34,093 nucleotides of DNA from Pseudomonas oleovorans subsp. oleovorans (GCF_002197815.1 NZ_NIUB01000049.1:1-34093); one strand, 5' to 3'; shown: positions 16,151 to 24,615, counted from the first letter of the stretch. Notes: generated from the sequence alone by a model not told the origin. Translations and numbers: made by a program.

Positions 16151-16167
16151 CCTCCGTTTGGCGGAGG
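16151..16167 (-). promoter_or_regulatory. Hairpin sequestering the lysE-type ribosome binding site
   Basis: On the - strand, CCTCCG-CCAAA-CGGAGG is a perfect 6-bp stem whose 3' arm is the Shine-Dalgarno sequence itself, 4 bases before the ATG at 16146. When folded, the ribosome binding site is fully paired. This suggests translational control of the exporter; the idea is inferred from structure alone. Confidence 0.5.
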
Positions 16168-16283
16168 CAGTGTCGACAACCAGCGGTGCGATGTATTGGA
16201 AAAAACTCAGACTCGACAGCGACGCAATCGCTGCCGAACAACTTGGCGCGCACCGATGCAAGTTCGCACTAAGCCCTGCAGAA

Positions 16284-17084
16284 TCAGGCCTGCGCCACGG
16301 CGCGAAAACGCCCCGGAGTGACCCCGGTGAAACGGCGAAACACGCCGTTGAAATGCGCCTGGTCATAAAAACCCAGATCCAGTGCGACATCGGCCAGGGC
16401 CTGGCCTTGCAACAACCTGCGCTTGGCTTCACGTACTCGGCGCTGCAGTAGATAGGTGTGTGGCGGCACGCCATAGGCACGGCGAAATGCCTCGATCAGG
16501 TGGCGCGGATGACGCTGCACCAAGGCAGCCAATTGCTCGAGGCTGACAGCCTCGGCGTAGTGCGCTTCCAGGTAATCGCGCAGGTACGCCGTCACCCCAC
16601 TGTCGCGACATGCCGGGCGCGCCTCGCGCAAGCCGCCGTGCCGCACGAAGACCAGCTCCAGCAACGCCAGCAGTTCGCTCTCCAGCGCCAGCGCATCGCC
16701 CCCTTCAAACTGGCCGGCCAGACGCGCCAATCCCGCCGCCACGCGCCCGTCATCGTGGGGATTGAGCGCGCGAAAGCCACTGGGCAGGCTCTTGCGCCCA
16801 AGCAGAGCCGGCAGTCGCGACTCCTCGATGTAGAGCATGCGGTAGATCAGGCGCGACGACTCGGCGTGCCCGGTGTGCGGCTCTTCGGGATTCATCAGCG
16901 ACAGGGTTCCCGCTGGCAGCGCGTGGCGCTGACCGCGGCACTGGTAGCCGCCCACACCCTGTACGATCACCCCAACGGCAAACGCGTCGTGACTGTGGCG
17001 CCCGAACGGCTGGCCGGAAAAGTCGGCGTGGAACAGCTCGATTCCCGGTAACCAGGGCTTGGCCAGAAGGCGATTGGAATCCAT
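16284..17084 (-). CDS. AraC family transcriptional regulator
   Basis: The 266 residues have an N-terminal cupin-like AraC ligand-binding domain (about 10-145; HSHDAFAVGVIVQG, PAGTLSLMNPEEPHTG) and a C-terminal AraC/XylS double helix-turn-helix (about 165-262; LEQLAALVQRHPRHLIEAFRR, then ALDLGFYDQAHFNGVFRRFTG). It is therefore a DNA-binding regulator that responds to a small molecule. It lies 137 bases upstream of the LysE-type exporter on the same strand, so control of that exporter is a reasonable inference. Members with this layout often sense amino acids or amines, but the ligand is unknown. It begins 12 bases after the epimerase stop codon and may share its transcript. Confidence 0.92.
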   Translation of the reverse strand: MDSNRLLAKPWLPGIELFHADFSGQPFGRHSHDAFAVGVIVQGVGGYQCRGQRHALPAGTLSLMNPEEPHTGHAESSRLIYRMLYIEESRLPALLGRKSLPSGFRALNPHDDGRVAAGLARLAGQFEGGDALALESELLALLELVFVRHGGLREARPACRDSGVTAYLRDYLEAHYAEAVSLEQLAALVQRHPRHLIEAFRRAYGVPPHTYLLQRRVREAKRRLLQGQALADVALDLGFYDQAHFNGVFRRFTGVTPGRFRAVAQA

Positions 17085-17096
17085 CTCGGCAGCGGC

Positions 17097-17954
17097 TCAG
17101 CGACCCGCCAGGATCGCCGCGTAACCTTCACGGTAACTGGGATACTGCGGCGCCCAGCCCAGCGCACGGGCGCGGGCGTTGCGACAGCGCTTGCTACCGG
17201 CTCGGCGCACGCGCTGCTCGTCGCTCCAATGGCTGACGCCCAGTTGCCCACGTAGCCAACCTACTACCTCGTGCAGCGGCGCCGGCTCGTCGTCGACGCC
17301 CAGGTAGCAATCGGCCAAGGGCACACCGGCGGCATCCGCCTGCAACAGCGTGGCGAACAGGCCGGCAGCATCCTCGACATGAATGCGATTGCCATACAAC
17401 GGCGGCGTCTCGCTGACGCGATAGCCGCCGCGCACCTGGCTCAGCAACCATTCGCGACCAGGGCCGTAAAGGCCTGTCAGACGCACTGTGGTCGCCGGCA
17501 GACCGCTGTTGAGCGCGACGCGTTCAGCCTCGCGCATGATCACCGCAGAAAAACTCTGGGCTTCAGCCGCAGAACCCTCGTCGATCCACTCGCCTTCCTG
17601 CTGCCCATACACGCCGCTGCTGGAGGCGAACAGGATGCGCCGTGGTCGCTGGCCATGCTGCGCCAGCCAGCTCAACACGCGGCGCAGCCCCTCGACATAG
17701 GCGGCGCGGTAGCCCGCCTCGTCATGCTCGGTGGCGGCGGCGCAGTACACCAGGTAATCCAGTTGCCCTTGCGGCCAATCCGCCGGACAGGCATCGGCGT
17801 GCAGATCGCCGGCCAGCGGCTCGATGGCGGTAGGTAGCGCGGCCACGTTGCGACGCATACCGAGCACGCGCCAGCCTTGTGCGGCCATCCGCAGGCCGAG
17901 GCGGGTACCGACGTCTCCACACCCGGCAATCAGCAGGCTGTTGCATCCCGACAT
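17097..17954 (-). CDS. NAD(P)-dependent epimerase/dehydratase-like protein (extended SDR, YeeZ type)
   Basis: The 285 residues have a Rossmann nucleotide-binding start (LLIAGCGDVGTRLG), the ASSSGVYG active-site strand, TTVRLTGLYGPG, and a conserved IHVEDAAGLF segment. This is the atypical SDR group related to E. coli YeeZ. The canonical YxxxK catalytic pair is not evident: after the SSSGVYG strand there is a FSAVIMREAERVAL stretch where the tyrosine would sit. The substrate is unknown. The frame opens at ATG 17966, but GGAG followed by six bases precedes ATG 17954, so MSGCNSLL is preferred. It is divergent from oxyR across about 100 bases. Confidence 0.88.
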   Translation of the reverse strand: MSGCNSLLIAGCGDVGTRLGLRMAAQGWRVLGMRRNVAALPTAIEPLAGDLHADACPADWPQGQLDYLVYCAAATEHDEAGYRAAYVEGLRRVLSWLAQHGQRPRRILFASSSGVYGQQEGEWIDEGSAAEAQSFSAVIMREAERVALNSGLPATTVRLTGLYGPGREWLLSQVRGGYRVSETPPLYGNRIHVEDAAGLFATLLQADAAGVPLADCYLGVDDEPAPLHEVVGWLRGQLGVSHWSDEQRVRRAGSKRCRNARARALGWAPQYPSYREGYAAILAGR

Positions 17955-17973
17955 GCTTTTCTCCATGACATTT

Positions 17974-18021
17974 TATGCAAAGGCGCAGTTTAGCCCGGTT
18001 GGTTCATTCGTATGCAAAGGC
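17974..18021. repeat. Two 11-bp direct repeats (TATGCAAAGGC) in the epimerase-oxyR intergenic region
   Basis: Exact TATGCAAAGGC at 17974-17984 and 18011-18021, 37 bases apart start to start. The second lies in the spacer of the proposed oxyR promoter, and the first lies just before the epimerase start region. The arrangement suggests operator-like sites. The protein that would bind them is unknown. Confidence 0.5.
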
Positions 18022-18027
18022 TATGCT
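17999..18027 (+). promoter_or_regulatory. Candidate oxyR promoter
   Basis: TTGGTT (3/6), a 17-base spacer and TATGCT (4/6), ending 26 bases before the oxyR ATG. It is weak but well spaced, and a repeat of TATGCAAAGGC sits inside its spacer. Confidence 0.4.
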
Positions 18028-18053
18028 TGTCGGCAATTTAATGGATAAACACT

Positions 18054-18983
18054 ATGACCCTCACCGAACTGCGTTACATCGTCACCCTTGCCCAGGAGCA
18101 GCATTTCGGCCGCGCCGCCGAACGCTGTCACGTCAGCCAGCCGACCCTGTCCGTCGGCGTGAAGAAGCTGGAAGACGAGCTTGGCGTACTGATCTTCGAA
18201 CGCAGCAAGAGCGCGGTACGCCTGACGCCGGTCGGCGAGGGCATCGTCACCCAGGCGCAGAAGGTGCTGGAGCAGGCTCAGGGCATTCGCGAGCTGGCCC
18301 AGGCCGGCAAGAACCAGCTGGCCGCCCCGCTGAAGATCGGCGCCATCTATACCGTTGGCCCTTACCTGTTCCCGCACCTGATTCCACAGTTGCACCGGGT
18401 CGCCCCGGACATGCCACTGTACATCGAGGAAAACTTCACCCATATCCTGCGCGACAAGCTGCGTACCGGTGAGTTGGATGCGATCATCATCGCCCTGCCG
18501 TTCCAGGAGGCCGATGTCCTGACCAAGCCGCTGTACGACGAACCGTTCTACGCGCTGCTGCCGGCCGGCCACCCCTGGGCGGCGATGGACACCATCGACA
18601 CCAAGCTGCTCAACGACAAGAGCCTGCTACTGCTAGGCGAAGGCCACTGCTTCCGCGACCAGGTACTGGAGGCCTGTCCGACCCTGCGCAAGGGCGGCGA
18701 CGACCACGGCAAGCACACCACAGTGGAATCCAGTTCGCTGGAAACCATCCGCCATATGGTCGCCTCCGGCCTGGGCGTGTCGATCCTGCCGTTCTCGGCG
18801 GTGGACAGCCACCACTACGCGCCGGGCGTGATCGAAGTGCGCCCACTCAGCGCGCCGGTGCCGTTCCGCACCGTGGCCATCGCCTGGCGCGCCAGCTTCC
18901 CGCGGCCCAACGCCATCGAAGTGCTGGCCGACTCGATCCGCCTCTGCTCGGTCGCCCGCAGCCCGCAGACCAAGGCAGTCTGA
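18054..18983 (+). CDS. oxyR: Hydrogen peroxide-sensing LysR regulator OxyR
   Basis: Thiol-based transcription factor that activates catalase, alkyl hydroperoxide reductase and related genes when oxidised. The 309 residues are full length. The N-terminal winged HTH (about 1-60, MTLTELRYIVTLAQEQHFGRAAE, SQPTLSVGVKKLE) is followed by the LysR substrate-binding fold. The two redox cysteines are at 199 (GEGHCF) and 208 (LEACP), the same numbers as in E. coli OxyR, and SLETIRHMVASGLGVSILP is the usual later segment. recG begins 8 bases after its stop, so the two are probably co-transcribed, as in other pseudomonads. Confidence 0.96.
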   Translation: MTLTELRYIVTLAQEQHFGRAAERCHVSQPTLSVGVKKLEDELGVLIFERSKSAVRLTPVGEGIVTQAQKVLEQAQGIRELAQAGKNQLAAPLKIGAIYTVGPYLFPHLIPQLHRVAPDMPLYIEENFTHILRDKLRTGELDAIIIALPFQEADVLTKPLYDEPFYALLPAGHPWAAMDTIDTKLLNDKSLLLLGEGHCFRDQVLEACPTLRKGGDDHGKHTTVESSSLETIRHMVASGLGVSILPFSAVDSHHYAPGVIEVRPLSAPVPFRTVAIAWRASFPRPNAIEVLADSIRLCSVARSPQTKAV

Positions 18984-18991
18984 GGCCGGAC

Positions 18992-21067
18992 GTGAGCGAG
19001 CTGTCAGCGGTTTCCGTCACCGCGCTGAAAGGCGTAGGCGCCGCGCTGGCCGAAAAACTGGCCAAGGTTGGCCTGGAAAACCTGCAGGACGTGCTGTTCC
19101 ACCTGCCGCTGCGCTACCAGGATCGCACCCGCATCACCCCCATTGGCGCGCTGCGCCCGGGGCAGGATGCGGTGGTCGAGGGCATCGTTGCCGGTGCCGA
19201 CGTGGTCATGGGCCGCCGGCGCAGCCTGCTGGTGCGTCTGCAGGACGGCAGCGGCACGCTGAGCCTGCGTTTCTTCCACTTCAGCCAGGCGCAGAAGGAC
19301 GGCCTAAAACGCGGCACGGCGCTGCGCTGTTATGGCGAAATACGCCCTGGCGCCACCGGCCTGGAAATCTACCACCCGGAATACCGCGCGCAGAGCGGCG
19401 ACGAACCGGCACCGGTGGAGCAGAGCCTGACGCCCATCTACCCGACCACCGAAGGCCTGACTCAGCAGCGTCTGCGCCAACTCAGCCAGCAGGCGCTGGC
19501 GCGCCTCGGCCCGCGCAGCCTGCCAGACTGGCTGCCCGAGGAGTTGGCCCGCGACTATCGCCTGGCGCCGCTGGACGAAGCCATCCGCTACCTGCACCGG
19601 CCGCCGCCGGACGCCGATGTCGAAGAGCTCGCCGAGGGCCGTCACTGGGCGCAACACCGCCTGGCCTTTGAAGAGCTGCTGACGCACCAGTTGTCCCTGC
19701 AGCGCCTGCGTGAGCAGGTGCGCGCGCAACAGGCGCCGGCGCTGCCGCCGGCGACGAAGCTGCCGCAGCAGTACCTCGCCAACCTCGGCTTCGCCCCTAC
19801 CGGCGCGCAGCAGCGCGTGGGTGCCGAGATCGCCTATGACCTGGCGCAGAGCGAACCCATGCTGCGCCTGGTGCAGGGCGACGTCGGTGCCGGCAAGACG
19901 GTGGTCGCCGCCCTGGCTGCATTGCAGGCGCTGGAGGCCGGCTACCAGGTGGCACTGATGGCGCCCACCGAAATCCTCGCCGAGCAGCACTTGCTCAACT
20001 TCAGCAAATGGCTGGCACCGCTCGGCCTGGACGTCGCCTGGCTGGCCGGCAAGCTCAAGGGCAAAGCACGCGCGGCGGCACTGGAACAGATCGCCGGCGG
20101 CTGCCCGATGGTGGTCGGCACCCATGCGCTGTTTCAGGACGAGGTGAAGTTCAAGCGCCTGGCGCTGGTGATCATCGACGAGCAGCACCGCTTCGGCGTG
20201 CAGCAGCGCCTGGCCCTGCGCCAGAAGGGCATCGACGGCCGCCTCTGCCCGCACCAGTTGATCATGACCGCCACGCCGATTCCGCGCACCCTGGCGATGA
20301 GCGCCTACGCCGACCTGGATACCTCGATCCTCGACGAGCTGCCCCCCGGCCGCACGCCAGTGAATACCCTGGTGATCGCCGACAGCCGCCGCGATGAGGT
20401 GGTCGAGCGCGTGCGCAATGCCTGCCAGCAGGGCCGCCAGGCCTACTGGGTGTGCACGTTGATCGAAGAATCCGAGGAGCTCACCTGCCAGGCGGCAGAG
20501 ACCAGCTTCGAGGAGCTCTCGGCGGCCCTCGGCGAGCTGCGCGTCGGCCTGATTCACGGACGCATGAAGCCGGCCGAAAAGGCCGCGGTGATGGACGAAT
20601 TCAAGCAAGGCCACCTGCAATTGCTGGTGGCCACCACGGTGATCGAAGTCGGCGTCGACGTGCCCAACGCCAGCCTGATGATCATCGAGAACCCCGAGCG
20701 CCTGGGCCTGGCGCAGTTGCACCAGCTACGCGGTCGGGTCGGCCGTGGCAGCGCGGCCAGCCATTGCGTGCTGCTCTACCACGCGCCGCTGTCGCAATTG
20801 GGGCGCGAGCGCCTGGCGATCATGCGCGAGACCACCGACGGTTTCGTCATCGCCGAGAAGGACCTCGAACTCAGGGGACCGGGGGAAATGCTCGGCACCC
20901 GGCAGACCGGTCTGCTGCAGTTCAAGGTGGCGGATCTGATGCGCGACGCCGATCTGCTGCCCGCCGTACGCGATGCCGCGCACGCTCTGCTGGAACATTG
21001 GCCACAACATGTGGCTCCATTGTTGGAGCGCTGGTTGCGTCACGGCCAGCAATACGGTCAAGTGTGA
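18992..21067 (+). CDS. recG: ATP-dependent DNA helicase RecG
   Basis: Remodels stalled replication forks and branch-migrates Holliday junctions and D-loops. The 691 residues are full length. The N-terminal wedge/OB-fold domain (about 1-180) contains the VTALKGVGAALAEKL helix-hairpin-helix region. The helicase core has Walker A GDVGAGKT (296-303), Walker B DEQHRFG (from 396), the MTATPIPRTLAM motif III, and a C-terminal QLRGRVGRG motif VI. The TRG-type region near the C-terminus is present. The start is GTG 18992, 8 bases after oxyR, with a weak ribosome binding site. Confidence 0.97.
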   Translation: MSELSAVSVTALKGVGAALAEKLAKVGLENLQDVLFHLPLRYQDRTRITPIGALRPGQDAVVEGIVAGADVVMGRRRSLLVRLQDGSGTLSLRFFHFSQAQKDGLKRGTALRCYGEIRPGATGLEIYHPEYRAQSGDEPAPVEQSLTPIYPTTEGLTQQRLRQLSQQALARLGPRSLPDWLPEELARDYRLAPLDEAIRYLHRPPPDADVEELAEGRHWAQHRLAFEELLTHQLSLQRLREQVRAQQAPALPPATKLPQQYLANLGFAPTGAQQRVGAEIAYDLAQSEPMLRLVQGDVGAGKTVVAALAALQALEAGYQVALMAPTEILAEQHLLNFSKWLAPLGLDVAWLAGKLKGKARAAALEQIAGGCPMVVGTHALFQDEVKFKRLALVIIDEQHRFGVQQRLALRQKGIDGRLCPHQLIMTATPIPRTLAMSAYADLDTSILDELPPGRTPVNTLVIADSRRDEVVERVRNACQQGRQAYWVCTLIEESEELTCQAAETSFEELSAALGELRVGLIHGRMKPAEKAAVMDEFKQGHLQLLVATTVIEVGVDVPNASLMIIENPERLGLAQLHQLRGRVGRGSAASHCVLLYHAPLSQLGRERLAIMRETTDGFVIAEKDLELRGPGEMLGTRQTGLLQFKVADLMRDADLLPAVRDAAHALLEHWPQHVAPLLERWLRHGQQYGQV

Positions 21068-21158
21068 ACCTGTTCACAGGACAACCGTTGCCACGAACCT
21101 TTGCGCAAATCCTCGCTGGTTATACTCCGGGGCACATGCGCCAACGCTGGATATCGAT

Positions 21159-22565
21159 ATGACTGAAGCCGCCCTCGCCGCCAACGCCACTGCGCAAGCC
21201 CCCGCCGTGATTGTGCAACTGCTGGAGAAACTCGCCGTACCCTACCAGGTACGCGCGGAGCGCCCGGGTCAGCCAAGCGAGGCGCGCCTGCAGGCCGTGC
21301 TGGTGGACGACGCCATCGGCGCCCTGCTGGTGCTCTACCCGCGTAGCCACATGCTCGATCTGTCGCGCCTGGCCGAACTGACTGGGCGCCAGCTCACCGC
21401 GGTCAAACCGGAGCGCCTGGAGCGCATGCTCGGCAAGCACAATCTGGCCGCCCTGCCCGGCTTGCCGCCCCTGACCAGCTCGCCCTGCCTGTACGAAGAA
21501 CGCCTGCTGCAGGTGCCCAGTCTGCTGATCGAGTCCGGCCAGCCTGGCGTATTGCTGGAAATTCCCACTGAAGCCTTCAAGGCGCTGCTGAGCAAGGCCA
21601 GCGCCGCGCGTTTCGGTGAGCCGGTCAGTGCGATCAGACCGAACCTCGATCGCCCCCATGATGACCGCGCGGAAATCACCCAGGCCGTGCAGGCCTTTAC
21701 CGCACGCCGCATCCAGCAGCGCCTGGAAGAAACCATCGAGATTCCGCCGCTGCCGGAAACCGCGCAGAAGATCATCAAGCTGCGCGTTGACCCCAATGCC
21801 ACGGTGGACGACATCACCGGCGTGGTCGAAACCGATCCCGCGCTGGCGGCCCAGGTAGTCAGCTGGGCAGCCTCGCCCTACTATGCCGCGCCCGGCAAGA
21901 TCCGCTCGGTGGAAGACGCCATCGTCCGCGTGCTGGGCTTCGACCTGGTGATCAACCTGGCTCTCGGCCTGGCATTGGGCAAGACCCTGAGCCTGCCCAA
22001 GGATCAGCCGCAGCACGCCACGCCCTACTGGCAGCAAGCGATCTATACCGCCGCAGTGATCGAAGGCCTGACCCGCGCCATGCCGCGCGCGCAGCGCCCT
22101 GAAGCCGGCCTGACCTACCTGGCCGGCTTACTGCACAATTTCGGCTACCTGGTTCTGGCGCACGTGTTTCCGCCGCACTTCTCGCTGATCTGCCGCCACC
22201 TGGAGGTCAACCCGCACCTGTCTGCCGGGTACATCGAGCAGCACCTGCTGGGCATCACTCGCGAGCAGATCGGTGCCTGGCTGATGCGCCATTGGGATAT
22301 GCCGGAAGAGCTGTCCAGCGCCCTGCGCTTTCAGCACGACCCATCTTATGCCGGCGACAGCGCGGCCTTCCCCAACCTGGTGTGCCTGGCTGTCAGCCTG
22401 CTGCGCAACCGGGGTATCGGTGCCGGGCCGCAGAGCGAGATTCCTGATGAGCTGTTCGAGGCCCTGGGCCTGAGCCGGGAAAAAGCCGAGGACGCAGTGA
22501 GCAAGGTACTCAGCGCCGAGGTCGCCTTGCGTGAACTGGCAGCGCAGTATCAGCAGCCGCAATGA
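21159..22565 (+). CDS. YbaK-like aminoacyl-tRNA deacylase domain fused to an HDOD domain
   Basis: A 468-residue two-domain protein. The N-terminal part (about 10-165; VIVQLLEKLAVPYQVR, LSRLAELTGRQLTAVKPERL) resembles the YbaK/ProXp deacylase fold that clears mischarged tRNA. The C-terminal HDOD domain (about 190-400; IEIPPLPETAQKIIKLR, VVETDPALAAQVVSWA, SVEDAIVRVLGFDLVINLA) is typical of signalling outputs. At the HD position it reads LLHNFG (His326-Asn327), so phosphohydrolase activity is unlikely. The frame opens at 20973 inside recG, but ATG 21159 fits the domain start and follows recG by 91 bases. The architecture recurs in Pseudomonas; the role is unknown, perhaps linking amino-acid or tRNA status to signalling. 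Confidence 0.88.
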   Translation: MTEAALAANATAQAPAVIVQLLEKLAVPYQVRAERPGQPSEARLQAVLVDDAIGALLVLYPRSHMLDLSRLAELTGRQLTAVKPERLERMLGKHNLAALPGLPPLTSSPCLYEERLLQVPSLLIESGQPGVLLEIPTEAFKALLSKASAARFGEPVSAIRPNLDRPHDDRAEITQAVQAFTARRIQQRLEETIEIPPLPETAQKIIKLRVDPNATVDDITGVVETDPALAAQVVSWAASPYYAAPGKIRSVEDAIVRVLGFDLVINLALGLALGKTLSLPKDQPQHATPYWQQAIYTAAVIEGLTRAMPRAQRPEAGLTYLAGLLHNFGYLVLAHVFPPHFSLICRHLEVNPHLSAGYIEQHLLGITREQIGAWLMRHWDMPEELSSALRFQHDPSYAGDSAAFPNLVCLAVSLLRNRGIGAGPQSEIPDELFEALGLSREKAEDAVSKVLSAEVALRELAAQYQQPQ

Positions 22566-22630
22566 GCGGCTGCTAGCTCCCTAACCCTCAAGGATGGGCT
22601 GCTCGCCTCGCACCGAGCGGCCGACGCCCC

Positions 22631-23383
22631 TTACAACTTGCCCGCCGTCTTGCGCAACTTCTCCCGACGCTCGGCGAACAGTTGCGGCACCACTTCCAGG
22701 CTGATGGCGAGCAGTTGGCTGACACTGGAATGCTCGTAAAGCGCCGCATACTCGGCGAGTTGATCGCTGGGCATCTGCCGGTAGGCATAGAACATGAAGG
22801 TTTTCACCGCCTGCTCGCTGGACTGGCGGATGGCATCCGCCTGCTTTTGCGTCTGCGCCTGCAGTTCGGCCTCGCTGAGATTCTCGCCCCGCGCCTTTAG
22901 TGCCAACAATGCCTGGGTCTTGCCGACTTCATAACGCAGCAGGCTGGCCAGTTCGGTTGTACGCGCGGCCGCATCGAGACGCTTGACCAGGTCAAGACGC
23001 GCACCTCGTGGCGGCTGCTCCTGCAGGCGCTGGCGGTATTCAGCCAAGCCTTCGGGTTGCTCACCTACGGCGCGCTCGGCAGCGGTGAAACGCTGCGCCA
23101 ACGGGCTGTCGAGACGCTTACGGGCCTGCTCGCCCTGCGCCGCATCGAAGCGGGCAGCGACGCGCTGGGCCAGGTCCAGACAAAAGGCCTCGCCAGCGAA
23201 GAGCTGGGCGAGGCGCTTCTGTTCGGTTTCATCCTGGCCACGCTGCACCAACGGCGCGCTCTGTTCGCACAGCAGATGGATACCGGCGAGTTCGAACAGC
23301 GGCAACAAGGCCTTGGCAGACGCTGGCTCGGCCCGTGCAGTGGTGGCGGCCAGCAATAGCAGGGGTAACAGGAAAAGACGCAT
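22631..23383 (-). CDS. Secreted alpha-helical protein of unknown function
   Basis: A 250-residue protein with a Sec signal peptide (MRLFLLPLLLLAATTARA, cleavage near ARA-EP), then an almost wholly helical, charged mature part. The C-terminal region (FYAYRQMPSDQLAEYAALYE...) recalls DUF2059-type proteins, but I am not certain of the family. Two Cys residues occur in the mature region (LLCEQ and AFCLD) and could form a disulfide in the periplasm. An ATG at 23398 is in frame, but ATG 23383 is followed directly by the signal peptide and has GGAAAG before it. It is convergent with the HDOD gene, and in P. aeruginosa a hypothetical gene holds the same place. Confidence 0.8.
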   Translation of the reverse strand: MRLFLLPLLLLAATTARAEPASAKALLPLFELAGIHLLCEQSAPLVQRGQDETEQKRLAQLFAGEAFCLDLAQRVAARFDAAQGEQARKRLDSPLAQRFTAAERAVGEQPEGLAEYRQRLQEQPPRGARLDLVKRLDAAARTTELASLLRYEVGKTQALLALKARGENLSEAELQAQTQKQADAIRQSSEQAVKTFMFYAYRQMPSDQLAEYAALYEHSSVSQLLAISLEVVPQLFAERREKLRKTAGKL

Positions 23384-23494
23384 GGTCAGGCTTTCCACAG
23401 GGACGTGCCTGGCAGCCTAACCAAAGCGCGGCGTCGCGGCCAGCCGTGACGCCTATCGGAAGCCAACCAGATAAGGTTGCCAACGTGGTCTTCC

Positions 23495-23567
23495 GTAGGA
23501 GCCCCGCCCCGGGGCGAAGCTTTTTCGAGTGCACACCGCCTGATTCGCGGCGGGGCGCCGCTCCTAC
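23495..23567. repeat. REPIN-like inverted doublet, copy 2
   Basis: A 73-bp element opening GTAGGAGCCCCGCCCCGGGG and closing GGCGGGGCGCCGCTCCTAC. Its reverse complement aligns end to end with the copy at 8706-8778: same length and same outer arms, with differences confined to the middle. It lies between the secreted-protein gene and the SCP2 gene. Confidence 0.8.
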
Positions 23568-23608
23568 AATTTCGATGCGTCGACGCCTAACTGACTGGCA
23601 TCAGCCGT

Positions 23609-24004
23609 TCAGGCGGCCTTTTTCGGCGCCTCGGTCTTCTTCTTCGGCATTAGGTACTTGGTCAGGCCCTGGAACCACATGACCAGCGCCGGGTTGCCCT
23701 GGATCTGGATGTCCTTGTTCTGGATGCCCTGCATGAAGGCCAGCTGCTTGTTCTTCGCGGTCATGGTTTCAAAGCCGTAGGCGGCATCCTTGAAGCCAAT
23801 GGCGAAGGCCGGATCCGAGGTGGTGCCGCGCTTGCTGGTCACGCGCTGACCGGCCACGGTGAAGTGGCGGGCCACCTTGCCGTCCAGCGTGTGCAGCTGG
23901 AACACCATATCGCGCCCTTCCAGTTGCTGACGGAAAGCCGGATTTTCGCGGCTAGCCTTGGCCATCAGACGGCCCAGCATCCACAGGAGAAAACGGAATT
24001 TCAT
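23609..24004 (-). CDS. SCP2 sterol-carrier-like domain protein
   Basis: A 131-residue protein resembling the SCP2 lipid-binding fold: DMVFQLHTLDGKVARHFTV early, TTSDPAFAIGFKDAAYGFE mid-protein, and KDIQIQGNPALVMWFQGL late. It ends in a Lys-rich tail (PKKKTEAPKKAA). The N-terminal KFRFLLWMLGRLM is hydrophobic and amphipathic and may bind membrane. SCP2 proteins carry lipids or acyl-CoA in a tunnel; the ligand here is unknown. The start is ATG 24004 with GAGG upstream. Confidence 0.8.
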   Translation of the reverse strand: MKFRFLLWMLGRLMAKASRENPAFRQQLEGRDMVFQLHTLDGKVARHFTVAGQRVTSKRGTTSDPAFAIGFKDAAYGFETMTAKNKQLAFMQGIQNKDIQIQGNPALVMWFQGLTKYLMPKKKTEAPKKAA

Positions 24005-24124
24005 GCACAGGGCCTCGTGATCGAAGATGATGGCCGCGCATTGTAGTGGTTTTTTTGCAGGACTACAGCCTGTCTAAAGCATGGCTGTATCAGCGAATGT
24101 CGCAGCGTGGCTGCGCTGGGGGAC

Positions 24125-24146
24125 CCCGGAGCCGAGCGGCTCCGGG
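24125..24146 (-). terminator. Strong hairpin downstream of the HU gene
   Basis: A palindrome, CCCGGAGCCG-AG-CGGCTCCGGG, lies 9 bases after the HU stop codon on the - strand. There is no T run, but the stem is 8-10 bp of GC, so it probably ends or stabilises the HU transcript. Confidence 0.55.
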
Positions 24147-24154
24147 TAACGGGC

Positions 24155-24427
24155 TCAGTTGACCGCGTCTTTCAGGGACTTGCCCGGTTTGAAGGCGACG
24201 GTGTTGCTGGCCTTGATCTTCACCGGCTGACCGGTTTGCGGGTTCTTACCAGTACGGGCGCCACGGTGGCGTTGGACGAAAGTACCGAAGCCAACCAGGG
24301 TCACACTGTCCTTGCGGTTCAGTGCACCGGTGATTTCTTCCAGTACGGCGTTGAGTACACGATTGGCCTGATCCTTGGTCAGATCAGCCTTTTCGGCGAT
24401 GGCGGCGGCGAGTTCCGGTTTACGCAT
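24155..24427 (-). CDS. hupA: HU family nucleoid protein
   Basis: A 90-residue DNA-bending histone-like protein that compacts the nucleoid. The start MRKPELAAAIAEKADLTKDQA forms the dimer helices. GFGTFVQRHRGARTGKNPQTG is the HU signature with the beta-arm. VAFKPGKSLKDAVN is the normal end. The frame is open back to 24544, but ATG 24427 with GAGG before it is the conserved start. Pseudomonads carry several HU paralogues. The symbol hupA follows the usage for this locus between the oxyR-recG region and rubB, and is not certain. Confidence 0.92.
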   Translation of the reverse strand: MRKPELAAAIAEKADLTKDQANRVLNAVLEEITGALNRKDSVTLVGFGTFVQRHRGARTGKNPQTGQPVKIKASNTVAFKPGKSLKDAVN

Positions 24428-24615
24428 AAATGCCTCTTTGACGGTTTTTTGTTGTTGTGTCCGTGCTGTCCTTCCAGAACAGCGCCCAAGGCGCCGCAAC
24501 AGCTCTGCGCTGCGGCAGACCCTTGGGAGAATGGCATGCCGCATCGTACTGCGCCAGCCTCGCCAGCCACTTTAACCAGGCAATTTCGTGGCGTATCCGA
24601 CAGAACCGCAGGCAA

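Noticed and set aside
19304..20722. 472-codon - strand frame opposite recG
   Set aside because: Same kind of antisense shadow, with no signal peptide, domain or ribosome binding site.
21151..21160. ATATCGATAT palindrome at the HDOD start as an operator
   Set aside because: A 10-base palindrome at a start codon is easily due to chance, and there is no second copy.
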